Below the pieces are notes generated by a model, which worked only from the letters and a program-made list of their open reading frames with translations, did no database searches and was not told the DNA's origin. From NCBI GenBank assembly GCA_045648445.1, contig JAZRNY010000001.1, positions 62,001 through 126,000 of the forward strand: a stretch of DNA of 64,000 bases, read 5' to 3'. A program made the position numbers and the translations under genes. How positions within the stretch are numbered: position 1 is the first letter of the stretch; every line of letters starts with the position of its first letter. Positions 8,549 through 16,560 of this stretch are shown one piece after another. Source of the stretch: SIG607 sp045648445 (lineage in GTDB: Bacteria > Bacillota > Clostridia > Oscillospirales > Acutalibacteraceae).

Positions 8549-9574
8549 CTAAATAAAAATAAAGTTTATATCCCACGCGGGAAGCGCTTTATGCTTACGC
8601 ATATAAATTTTATAATCGGGACAAATTTCCTTTATTTTAAGAGGCAAAGTAAAAAGGTCCTCACTTTTATGGTACGCCGCCAAATGAAGTTTCGGTTTAT
8701 TCTTTATTACTTTTTGTCCGCCAAGTATTGCAAAAAGTTCAGAACCTTCTACGTCCATCTTGATAAATGTGGGCACAGTTTCCTTTGAGATTTCCTCTAT
8801 AGTTGCAGTTTCGATTTCTACAGTTTTACCCGTAAGAGAATTTCCCCTGCCCTTATTTTTAGAAATTGTTATAATACCCCTTTTATCCGATACTGCTTTA
8901 TTAATTAAAGTTATATTTTTTATATTCTCAGTATTTTGTAAAAGTTTTCTGAAATTTCTGGCGTCAGGCTCAAGGGCAACAATATTTTTATAATCGGGAC
9001 AATACTTCATAAATTCCTCTACGGTATCACCGTTAAAAGCGCCAAGGTCCAAAAAACTTTCATTACTTAACGATAAAATGTCAAAAACTTCATCTCGCTG
9101 ACTTTCAATCTCGGTTAAATAATGACTTTTGCCGGTTAATTTAAAATAAACCGTATTTTCAAAAACCTTTTTTGATTTACTGTCGCCTAACATATTGTAA
9201 ACGTCAGTTAATTCCTTAATATGTTTTTTAGCAAATTCCAAATCAAAAATTTCGCCGCCGCATACGGGAACGTCGGGTAAATACAGTTCATTTTCCTTTT
9301 CAAGACTTAATATATTTTCAATAACTTCATCAAGATGGCTGCCAAAACAAACCAGTATTATCATATCCTTAAACTTTTCTTTAAGTTCGCTATATGAAGT
9401 TACTGTAAAACCGTAGGCTGTTTTGCCCTTCTTAAAACCGTCAGAAGCAAATACACCGCTTATTTTTACACCGTCGGTTAAAAGCCTTTTATAAATTTTA
9501 TCGGCACCGTCTCCGGTGCCGTATAAAACTATAGGTTTGCTTGTTCCCTTTAAATATGTCCAAAGATCAGTCAT
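8549..9574 (-). CDS. FkbM-family methyltransferase with N-terminal Rossmann-like domain
   Basis: A 341-residue protein. The C-terminal half is an FkbM SAM-dependent methyltransferase: SAM-binding FLDLGAFNGDTVEEF near residue 175, the acidic VALEPDARNFRKL, and PTFIKMDVEGSE, the family's conserved DVEG segment. Residues 10-110 form a separate nucleotide-binding-like domain (IVLYGTGDGADKIY, ILVCFGSH), similar to the domain preceding glycan-modifying enzymes. Such two-domain proteins usually O-methylate sugars or lipid-linked glycans. Its ATG follows the glycoside hydrolase stop by one base without a clear ribosome site, so translation is coupled. Confidence 0.85.
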   Translation of the reverse strand: MTDLWTYLKGTSKPIVLYGTGDGADKIYKRLLTDGVKISGVFASDGFKKGKTAYGFTVTSYSELKEKFKDMIILVCFGSHLDEVIENILSLEKENELYLPDVPVCGGEIFDLEFAKKHIKELTDVYNMLGDSKSKKVFENTVYFKLTGKSHYLTEIESQRDEVFDILSLSNESFLDLGAFNGDTVEEFMKYCPDYKNIVALEPDARNFRKLLQNTENIKNITLINKAVSDKRGIITISKNKGRGNSLTGKTVEIETATIEEISKETVPTFIKMDVEGSELFAILGGQKVIKNKPKLHLAAYHKSEDLFTLPLKIKEICPDYKIYMRKHKALPAWDINFIFI

Positions 9575-9575
9575 A

Positions 9576-11474
9576 TTAATATTTTTCTATTTCGAAAATA
9601 ACCGCATCATTTTTATTAAGTTTTCCGTCAAGTTTTCCGTAAAGAGTTTTTCTTACGTGATAAGCAACGGTTGAAGATACGGTATATTCTTCGGTGCAAT
9701 CATTATAGTTCATAAGAGAAACTATACTGCGTTTTGCATCTATTTTATGTTCCTTTGCGCAAACGTAGATATTATCGGTATAAAACTCAGGCTTGATACC
9801 TGCAGCCTTAAAGATAAGAGAATAAATCTTATGATAAGCGGGAGCGTCGGCTCTATTGAATGCGCCTTTTAAAGAGGTGGTCTGCGCTTCTACAGAGAAA
9901 AGACTGATTATAATTCTGCCGTTACCGTAGGGGTGAGATACTATAGCGGGGGTTCCGTCGCTGAAACTTGCAAGAATCTTGCCGTCAATACCGTTAGTAT
10001 GATAAACGTAATTGGGACTTGCAGGAAGGTCAACGCCGTCAATATTAACCGTAAGCGCCTTTGCAGGAACCTCACGGGAAATAATTTGGATGCCCGAAAG
10101 TTCGGGGAACATTCTTAAGAAACCGCCGCCCATAGAAATATATACGGTAGCGCCCTTTCTTGCCTTTTCCTTTAATTTTTCAACGGTGCTTCTTCTGAGC
10201 GCGCCGTTACCCTCAATTCTTGGTACTATATAAAGCTTACTGTCGGGAAGTTCTCCTTTTGCTCCGCAATACTTTATACCTACATCGTTTTGAGCCGCAA
10301 GACAAGCAACGTTTGCAGCAAGGGTGGTAGATGTACTAAGGTTAAGAGGAACAACGCAAACTGCCTGTCTTTCAAATTTTGGCAAATCGATTTGGGAAAG
10401 TATGGTCATAAGACGCTTGCCCTCTTTTGAAGAAGGTTTTTCTTCTCGGTTTCCGCCAAGAAGTCCGTAATCGGAACCGATATTATTCCAATCATACGGC
10501 GCAAAATCAATTTTGCCTTGGTCAAAAGCGCACCACCAGAAATATCCGTGACAGCCGTGAAGATAACTGTTTAGTAAATCGCCTCTTATAAAATCCGCTT
10601 CACTTTCAAGGGAACAAGTCTGATAACCGATAGAACCCGTTTCTTCAACAAAGCACATTTTACCGCTTAAATCCTCAAACATATTACACTCGGCGCTTGT
10701 GTGCATAATAGGACGCATTGTGTTTATTTTGTCATTTGGTTCACGGAAAATAGGATAGGGATGGGTGGTTAAAATATCTACACATTCAGCGTGTGGCATA
10801 AGCTGCCAACCGTCGCAGTTCGCAGGAGTAATGGTATCGGTGCCGTAATCTGCCTGTCCCGAAATTACGGGATGTACTTTATCAATAGCGCGGATAGCAT
10901 TACAAACCATAGCGGTCCAACTGTACTGCGCTGCAACGTCACCGTTGATTTTGCGCATTACGGAACATTCGTTACCAAGGTCCCATCCGCCGAGAGCAGA
11001 ATGGTCTTTATAACGGGTAACGATATATTTTATAAACTTTTGCTCCCACATAAGAGCAACGGGGTCGGTAAATACGTTTTTGTTTTCAAAAAGACGGGGA
11101 ATGTAGTTCATACTGCTCATAAATCCGGTGAAAATCGCAAGGTCAACCTTAAATCCGTATTTGGTACAAAGGTTCATAACTATGTCAAGACGTTCAAACA
11201 TTTCCTTGCTGACACCTGCTACACCCTCGGGTGAATCATCAAGAGGAGTTTCATCGTTATAAACAACCTCTACGTGAAGGCCGCCCCAAGTGGTAAGTTC
11301 TCTTATAGGCTGAAAATCATCCCAGGTAGGAAACATACGAATCCATTTTACTCCTGCATTTTTAAGAGCAATAAAGTCTTTTTCTATAGCATCGGCATTA
11401 AAATCACGCCACATACGAGTAGCATTTTCACTTGCCCAATAGTTTACGCCGTAACCGAATTTTTTGTTAAACAT
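9576..11474 (-). CDS. Intracellular glycoside hydrolase, clan GH-A (TIM barrel)
   Basis: A 632-residue protein without a signal peptide. The N-terminal 380 residues look like a (beta/alpha)8 glycosidase: the likely acid/base is Glu169 in WDLGNE and the likely nucleophile is Glu277 or Glu278 in CFVEETG. Trp-rich segments (YFWWCAFDQG) fit an active-site cleft. The rest resembles a beta-galactosidase trimerisation-like Rossmann domain (YGNGRIIISLFS) and a small beta domain. The overall plan is near GH42/GH5-like enzymes acting on beta-linked oligosaccharides; exact family and substrate are uncertain. It follows prfC by 20 bases and is coupled to the FkbM gene. Confidence 0.8.
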   Translation of the reverse strand: MFNKKFGYGVNYWASENATRMWRDFNADAIEKDFIALKNAGVKWIRMFPTWDDFQPIRELTTWGGLHVEVVYNDETPLDDSPEGVAGVSKEMFERLDIVMNLCTKYGFKVDLAIFTGFMSSMNYIPRLFENKNVFTDPVALMWEQKFIKYIVTRYKDHSALGGWDLGNECSVMRKINGDVAAQYSWTAMVCNAIRAIDKVHPVISGQADYGTDTITPANCDGWQLMPHAECVDILTTHPYPIFREPNDKINTMRPIMHTSAECNMFEDLSGKMCFVEETGSIGYQTCSLESEADFIRGDLLNSYLHGCHGYFWWCAFDQGKIDFAPYDWNNIGSDYGLLGGNREEKPSSKEGKRLMTILSQIDLPKFERQAVCVVPLNLSTSTTLAANVACLAAQNDVGIKYCGAKGELPDSKLYIVPRIEGNGALRRSTVEKLKEKARKGATVYISMGGGFLRMFPELSGIQIISREVPAKALTVNIDGVDLPASPNYVYHTNGIDGKILASFSDGTPAIVSHPYGNGRIIISLFSVEAQTTSLKGAFNRADAPAYHKIYSLIFKAAGIKPEFYTDNIYVCAKEHKIDAKRSIVSLMNYNDCTEEYTVSSTVAYHVRKTLYGKLDGKLNKNDAVIFEIEKY

Positions 11475-11494
11475 AACATTTACCTCGCTTTTTA

Positions 11495-13087
11495 TCAGTT
11501 GTTAGAAAATTCCGATAAAATAAGACCTTCGTTTTTCTGAAGCGCCCAGTTTATATTCCATTCGCTTGTAAAAATAAGGAGATATCTGTCTTTAAAGTCC
11601 TGCACAAGTTTAGTGTCAGAAGTAAGATTGAGCTTTTTAACGTCGATATTGTCGCCCTCTATCCACCTTATAAGTTCATAAGGCATAGCGGTTTTTCTTA
11701 CGTCAACATTATACTCGTTTTTAAGTCTATATTCAAGCACTTCAAACTGCAAAACGCCTACAACGCCTACAATAACCCTTTCCATACCGCTTTCGGGTTC
11801 GTGGAAAATTTGTATAGCACCTTCTTGCGCAATCTGAGTCATACCCTTAACGAATTGTTTTCTCTTTAAGGTATCAACCTGTTCGTAAACGGCAAAATGT
11901 TCGGGAGCGAAGGTAGGAATACCTTCAAAGGTCACCTTATTTTTAGCAGAGCATACGGTATCACCGATAGAAAAAACACCTGGGTCAAAAACACCTATAA
12001 TATCTCCTGCATAGGCTTCGTCAACAATTTCTCTTTCCTGAGCCATAAGTTGCTGAGGCTGAGGAAGTTTCATAAGTTTTCCGCTTTGAACGTGATAGTA
12101 TTCTTTATTCCTTTCAAACTTACCTGAGCAAATTCGCATAAAAGTAAGTCTATCGCGGTGAGCCTTATTCATATTTGCCTGAATTTTAAATACAAATGCT
12201 GAAAAATTTTCATCTTCAGGACTAACCTGACCCTCAACCGTATTTCTTGGCAAAGGTGTAGTTGTGTATTTAAGGAAACTTTCAAGAAAAGGTTCTACGC
12301 CAAAATTAGTAAGAGCCGACCCAAAGAACACGGGGCTTAACTTTCCTGTTCTTACCTTTTCTAAATCAAACTCGAAACTTGCGCCATCGAGAAGTTCTAT
12401 TTGGTCAACAAGATCAGCGCGTAAATACGGGCCGATAAGACTGTCTAACTTTTCGGTATCGGTAATATCACATTCTATTGCTTCCAGTTTGCTTTGTCCT
12501 TTTTTAAACTGTTCAAAGGCAAGAATTCTGCGATTTTCTCTATCAAAAACACCCTTGAAATCATTACCCGAACCAATAGGCCAGTTGCAAGGATAGGTAC
12601 CTATACCAAATTCCTTTTCAAGTTGGTCAATAAGGTCAAAGGGATCACGGGAATCGCGGTCCATCTTATTAATAAAGGTGAAAATCGGGATATTTCTACG
12701 GGCAACTACCTTAAAAAGTTTTCTTGTTTGAGGCTCGATACCCTTTGCGCCGTCAATAACCATAACAACGCTATCGGCAGCCATAAGGGTTCTATAGGTA
12801 TCTTCTGAGAAGTCCTGATGTCCGGGAGTATCAAGAATATTTATACAATATCCGTCGTATTCGAACTGCAAAACGGAGGAGGTAACGGAAATACCTCTTT
12901 GTTTTTCAAGTTCCATCCAGTCAGAAACTGCATGACGGGCAGTAGCCTTGCCCTTTACGCTACCTGCAAGCTGAATCGCGCCTCCGTAAAGAAGCAATTT
13001 TTCGGTAAGTGTAGTTTTACCTGCGTCAGGGTGAGAAATAATCGCAAAGGTTCTTCTGCGGTTAATCTCGTGCTTAATGTCAGCCAT
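11495..13087 (-). CDS. prfC: Peptide chain release factor 3
   Basis: GTPase that recycles RF1/RF2 from the ribosome after termination. The start at ATG 13087 (AGGAGAAC ribosome site, protein starting MADIKHEINRRRTFAII) gives 530 residues, the normal RF3 length; the 15-residue upstream extension has no ribosome site. G1 is SHPDAGKTT, switch II is LDTPGHQDFSEDTYR, and the NKMD motif is FINKMDRDSRDP. The C-terminal MPYELIRWI segment is typical of RF3. It lies immediately upstream of the glycoside hydrolase without a visible terminator, so some read-through is likely. Confidence 0.97.
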   Translation of the reverse strand: MADIKHEINRRRTFAIISHPDAGKTTLTEKLLLYGGAIQLAGSVKGKATARHAVSDWMELEKQRGISVTSSVLQFEYDGYCINILDTPGHQDFSEDTYRTLMAADSVVMVIDGAKGIEPQTRKLFKVVARRNIPIFTFINKMDRDSRDPFDLIDQLEKEFGIGTYPCNWPIGSGNDFKGVFDRENRRILAFEQFKKGQSKLEAIECDITDTEKLDSLIGPYLRADLVDQIELLDGASFEFDLEKVRTGKLSPVFFGSALTNFGVEPFLESFLKYTTTPLPRNTVEGQVSPEDENFSAFVFKIQANMNKAHRDRLTFMRICSGKFERNKEYYHVQSGKLMKLPQPQQLMAQEREIVDEAYAGDIIGVFDPGVFSIGDTVCSAKNKVTFEGIPTFAPEHFAVYEQVDTLKRKQFVKGMTQIAQEGAIQIFHEPESGMERVIVGVVGVLQFEVLEYRLKNEYNVDVRKTAMPYELIRWIEGDNIDVKKLNLTSDTKLVQDFKDRYLLIFTSEWNINWALQKNEGLILSEFSNN

Positions 13088-13108
13088 ATAAGTTCTCCTA
13101 AAATAAAC

Positions 13109-13137
13109 GGCGGTTAGTTTTATATAAACCAACCGCC
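13109..13137 (-). terminator. Terminator after pnp
   Basis: Stem of 12 positions (13109-13120 with 13126-13137, one mismatch), followed on the minus strand by a T-rich stretch; it lies between pnp and prfC. Confidence 0.75.
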
Positions 13138-13161
13138 TTTAATATTTTTATTTATTGACGA

Positions 13162-15363
13162 TTAGTCGTTACGACGTTTAAAGCCGCGACGCTGTCTGTC
13201 GTTATTTCTGGGTTTTCTGGGTTCTTCCTCATCAGCACCCTCTTCAACAACTGCGCCTTCAATTTCAACAAGAGCATCTCTTCTTGAAAGGTTAAGTCTG
13301 CCTTGATCATCGATTTCGGTAACCTTTACGATAACCTCATCGCCAACGGAAACAACGTCCTCTACCTTTTCAACTCTCTTAACGTCTAATTTGCTAATGT
13401 GAACAAGTCCTTCTTTACCGGGAGCAATTTCTACAAATGCGCCGAAGTTCATAAGACGGGTAACTTTACCCTTATAAATAGCGCCTACTTCAGGGTCATT
13501 AGCAATAGTTTCAACAATAGAAAGCGCCTGTTTACACTTGTCAATATCAATACCTGCAATATAAACGTGTCCGTCGTCTTCAATGTTAATGGTAACGTCG
13601 CACTGTTCCTGAATAGACTGGATAACCTTGCCCTGCTTACCGATAACATCACCAATCTTAGAGGGATCAATAACGGTAGAAAGCATCTTGGGAGCATATT
13701 TCGAAAGTTCTTTTCTTGGCTCGGCAATACATTTGCAGATAACTTCATCAAGGATGTAGTTTCTTGCTTTGTGAGTCTTTTCTAATGCTTCTTTTATAAT
13801 TGCGGGAGTAAGACCGTGTACCTTAAGGTCCATCTGAATAGAAGTGATACCATCTTTAGTACCTGCAACCTTAAAGTCCATATCGCCGTAAAAGTCTTCA
13901 AGACCCTGAATGTCAACCATTGTCATAAAGTCGCCGTAAACGCCTTGGTCACCGGTGATAAGACCGCAGGAAATACCTGCTACAGGAGCCTTAATTGGAA
14001 CGCCTGCTGCCATAAGAGCAAGGGTAGAACCGCAAACGGAAGCCTGAGAAGTAGAACCGTTAGAAGAAAGAACTTCACTTACAACTCTGATTGCATAGGG
14101 GAATTCTTCAACACTTGGAAGTACGGGAACAAGAGAACGTTCAGCAAGTGCGCCGTGACCGATTTCACGTCTGCCGGGGCCTCTGCTGGGCTTAGTTTCG
14201 CCAACGCTGAATGATGGGAAGTTGTAGTGGTGGATATAACGCTTTTCAACCTCTTCATCAAGACCGTCAAGTTTTTGCGCTTCGCTAACGGAAGCAAGGG
14301 TAGCGCAAGAAAGAACCTGAGTCTGTCCACGGGTGAACATACCTGTACCGTGAACTCTGGGAAGAAGGTCAATCTGAGCATCAAGAGGACGGATTTCATC
14401 GATACCTCTGCCGTCAACACGCTTCTTTTCATCTTTTAGCCAAGCGCGTACAACGTGTTTTTGAACAAGATACATAATCTCGTCAAGTTTTTCTTCCTGA
14501 CCTTCGAAACGCTCGTCGAATTTTTCGTGAACTGCATTATAAATAGGAAGAAGGGCTGCATCTCTAACGAGTTTATCGTCGGTATCAAGCGCCTTTTTAA
14601 CATCTTCAATACAGAATGCTTCAATTTCTTCCATAATAGCAGGATCGGGATCGTTTGATTCGAATTCGAATTTTTCTTTACCGATTTCGGCTACGATAGA
14701 ATTAATGAATTCAACAACCTTTACGTTAGCCTCGTGACCTGCCATAATAGCATTGAACATTACGTCATCAGGGATTTCGTATGCGCCTGCTTCAATCATA
14801 GCAACAAGATCAGCAGTAGAAGAAACGGTAAGGTCAAGGGTAGTGGTCTTTCTTTGTTCAAGGGTGGGGTTGATAACGATTTCGCCGTCAACAATACCAA
14901 CGTTTACTGAAGAAATAGGACCTGCCCAGGGAATATCGGAAATAGCAATAGCAGCGGAAACACCGATAGCAGCAGCAATCTGAGGATCGCAGTCGGGGTC
15001 AACGCACATAACTGTAGCAACTACCGAGCAATCGTTTCTCATATCCTTTGGGAAAAGAGGACGGATAGGACGGTCTATACAACGTGAAGCAAGAATTGCT
15101 TTATCGGTAGCCTTGCCTTCTCTTCTGGTAAAGGAACCGGGGAAACGGCCAACGGAATACATTTTTTCTTCATAATCAACGGAAAGGGGGAAGAAATCAA
15201 CACCCTCTCTTGGTTTTGGGGATGCGGTAACGGTACAAAGAACTCTTGTGTCACCGTAAGATGCCATAACTGCGGCATTAGCAAGTTGAGCCATTTTACC
15301 TGTTTCAAGTTTTAAGGGTCTACCTGCAAGTGTGGTTTCATAAACCTTGTAATTTTCGAACAT
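13162..15363 (-). CDS. pnp: Polyribonucleotide nucleotidyltransferase (PNPase)
   Basis: Phosphorolytic 3'-5' exoribonuclease of RNA decay. The 733-residue protein has the full domain order: two RNase PH domains (first with SRRE-like FTRREGKATD and RPIRPLFP, second with GRREIGHGALAERSL and active-site DGDQG-like TGDQGVYGDF), a KH domain (IGDVIGKQGKVIQSI) and a C-terminal S1 domain (GKVTRLMNFGAFVEIAPGKEGLVH). A TAAGGAGG ribosome site precedes ATG 15363. The tail is basic and Arg-rich. The gene follows rpsO, the conserved bacterial order, and is probably co-transcribed with it across the hairpin at 15478. Confidence 0.98.
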   Translation of the reverse strand: MFENYKVYETTLAGRPLKLETGKMAQLANAAVMASYGDTRVLCTVTASPKPREGVDFFPLSVDYEEKMYSVGRFPGSFTRREGKATDKAILASRCIDRPIRPLFPKDMRNDCSVVATVMCVDPDCDPQIAAAIGVSAAIAISDIPWAGPISSVNVGIVDGEIVINPTLEQRKTTTLDLTVSSTADLVAMIEAGAYEIPDDVMFNAIMAGHEANVKVVEFINSIVAEIGKEKFEFESNDPDPAIMEEIEAFCIEDVKKALDTDDKLVRDAALLPIYNAVHEKFDERFEGQEEKLDEIMYLVQKHVVRAWLKDEKKRVDGRGIDEIRPLDAQIDLLPRVHGTGMFTRGQTQVLSCATLASVSEAQKLDGLDEEVEKRYIHHYNFPSFSVGETKPSRGPGRREIGHGALAERSLVPVLPSVEEFPYAIRVVSEVLSSNGSTSQASVCGSTLALMAAGVPIKAPVAGISCGLITGDQGVYGDFMTMVDIQGLEDFYGDMDFKVAGTKDGITSIQMDLKVHGLTPAIIKEALEKTHKARNYILDEVICKCIAEPRKELSKYAPKMLSTVIDPSKIGDVIGKQGKVIQSIQEQCDVTINIEDDGHVYIAGIDIDKCKQALSIVETIANDPEVGAIYKGKVTRLMNFGAFVEIAPGKEGLVHISKLDVKRVEKVEDVVSVGDEVIVKVTEIDDQGRLNLSRRDALVEIEGAVVEEGADEEEPRKPRNNDRQRRGFKRRND

Positions 15364-15477
15364 AATTTTTACCTCCTTAATTTTACTTCAGGGGTCTATT
15401 TTAGCAATAAATCCAACACCGAAAATGTTCGATACTCGATTTACCGCTAAGCATAAACCACCTGAAAACTGCAAGAA

Positions 15478-15505
15478 GGCAGACCGAAAAATTCTTCGGT
15501 CTGCC
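15478..15505 (-). terminator. rpsO-pnp intergenic hairpin
   Basis: Perfect 11-bp stem (15478-15488 with 15495-15505) with a 6-base loop. It lacks a good T run on the minus strand, so it is more likely an attenuator or RNase processing site than a full terminator, as known for rpsO-pnp in other bacteria. Confidence 0.65.
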
Positions 15506-15515
15506 GATTTTGCCA

Positions 15516-15779
15516 TTACTTACGAATGTCAAGACGTTTGATGATAGAACGGTATCTGTTTATATCCACCTTAGTGAGATATGCAAGAAGATTACGACGA
15601 TGACCAACCATCTTTAAAAGACCGCGACGGGAATGATGATCCTTAGCGTGAACCTTAAGATGAGCGGTGAGTTCGTTGATACGCTCGGTAAGAAGAGCGA
15701 TTTGTACTTCGGGAGAACCGGTATCACCTTCGTGAGTAGCGTACTCTGCGATGAGAGCCTGCTTTCTTTCTGCTGTCAT
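15516..15779 (-). CDS. rpsO: 30S ribosomal protein S15
   Basis: Primary 16S rRNA-binding protein of the small subunit. ATG 15779 lies about 9 bases after AGGAG and gives 87 residues (MTAERKQALI...); an in-frame GTG at 15788 touches the ribosome site and is rejected. The family signature is complete: EYATHEGDTGSPEVQIALLTERI, the HHSRRGLL RNA-binding segment and RRNLLAYL. It heads the rpsO-pnp transcript. Confidence 0.98.
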   Translation of the reverse strand: MTAERKQALIAEYATHEGDTGSPEVQIALLTERINELTAHLKVHAKDHHSRRGLLKMVGHRRNLLAYLTKVDINRYRSIIKRLDIRK

Positions 15780-15788
15780 TTTTTTCAC

Positions 15789-15880
15789 TCCTTTTAATAA
15801 TAAATTGTCCGCCGTTAACCAAGCCTTAGGTCATGAGTGTTCCCTATAGGGCAGTCACCGAAAGCATAGTAAACGGTAGC
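15789..15880 (-). promoter_or_regulatory. rpsO leader RNA, possible S15 autoregulatory structure
   Basis: The leader is about 90 bases and can pair CCGTT near its 5' end with AACGG near its 3' end, enclosing a CCCTATAGGG hairpin. This multi-branched layout is in line with S15-binding leaders of other Firmicutes, but I cannot match a defined class. Confidence 0.35.
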
Positions 15881-15886
15881 CAATGA

Positions 15887-15915
15887 ATTATAACATAGTT
15901 CTTTTAAAAATGCAA
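15887..15915 (-). promoter_or_regulatory. Promoter of rpsO-pnp
   Basis: TTGCAT (15915-15910), 17-base spacer and perfect TATAAT (15892-15887) on the minus strand. The -35 lies a few bases from the mntP stop codon. Confidence 0.8.
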
Positions 15916-15922
15916 GTGTTTT

Positions 15923-16498
15923 TTAAAACACGCCTTTTACAAATATTTGTACACCTATTATTATAAGAATAATTCCGCCAAATATTCCTGCTTTACCGGA
16001 AATTGAAGTGCCGAATTTTTTTCCTATAAATACTCCTGCAAAGCATATCACAAAGGTTACCGACGCAATAATAACCGCGCAAACGATAGCCTTTAAAGCG
16101 TCGTACTCGCTAATTGTAAAACCTGTAGAAAGCGCGTCTATAGAGGTTGCAACCCCCTGCACCATTAATCCCTTAAAGGTAGATACGCAACATTCGCCAT
16201 CGCAATTATTCTTTATACCGTCTATAAGCATTTTACCGCCGATAAACAAAAGAAGAATAAGGGCTATATAAGGAATAAGTTGTTGAAAGATTTTGAACTG
16301 CTGGGCTATAGTATGTACGCACACCCAACCGATAAGTGGCATAGCCGCCTGAAAAAAAGCAAATATAAAAGCAATACTCATCGCTTTTTTTATTTTCATT
16401 TTAGGTTCACTAAGTCCGTTTGCCAACGATACCGAAAAAGCGTCCATAGCAAGACTGACACCAAGCGCGCCGCTTTTCAGAAAAAAGCCAAAATTCAA
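15923..16498 (-). CDS. mntP: Manganese efflux pump, MntP/YtaF family
   Basis: A six-helix membrane protein of about 191 residues made of two inverted repeats. Each repeat carries the family's acidic motif: AMDAFSVSLANGL near the N-terminus and ATSIDALSTGF in the second half. These Asp residues are required for Mn2+ export in studied members. AAGGTGAT lies 6-7 bases before TTG 16498, which I take as start; the GTG at 16507 lies inside that ribosome site. No yybP-ykoY-type manganese riboswitch is visible upstream, where only a terminator hairpin is found. Confidence 0.9.
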   Translation of the reverse strand: MNFGFFLKSGALGVSLAMDAFSVSLANGLSEPKMKIKKAMSIAFIFAFFQAAMPLIGWVCVHTIAQQFKIFQQLIPYIALILLLFIGGKMLIDGIKNNCDGECCVSTFKGLMVQGVATSIDALSTGFTISEYDALKAIVCAVIIASVTFVICFAGVFIGKKFGTSISGKAGIFGGIILIIIGVQIFVKGVF

Positions 16499-16521
16499 TA
16501 TAATCACCTTAAATCGATAAT

Positions 16522-16553
16522 AATCGCTCTTCGAAAAAAATCGAAGAGCGATT
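16522..16553. terminator. Terminator after the dockerin protein gene
   Basis: Perfect 13-bp stem (16522-16534 with 16541-16553) with a 6-base A/T loop, immediately after the stop codon at 16561. The T tract on the minus strand is weak. Confidence 0.75.
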
Positions 16554-16560
16554 TAAGTTT

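Noticed and set aside
10791..11234. Plus-strand ORF of 147 codons inside the glycoside hydrolase gene
   Set aside because: Antisense shadow of a well-conserved TIM barrel; no ribosome site or recognisable domain.
16499..16560. Manganese (yybP-ykoY) riboswitch upstream of mntP
   Set aside because: The interval is only about 60 bases and is filled by the terminator hairpin of the preceding gene; no aptamer motifs are seen.
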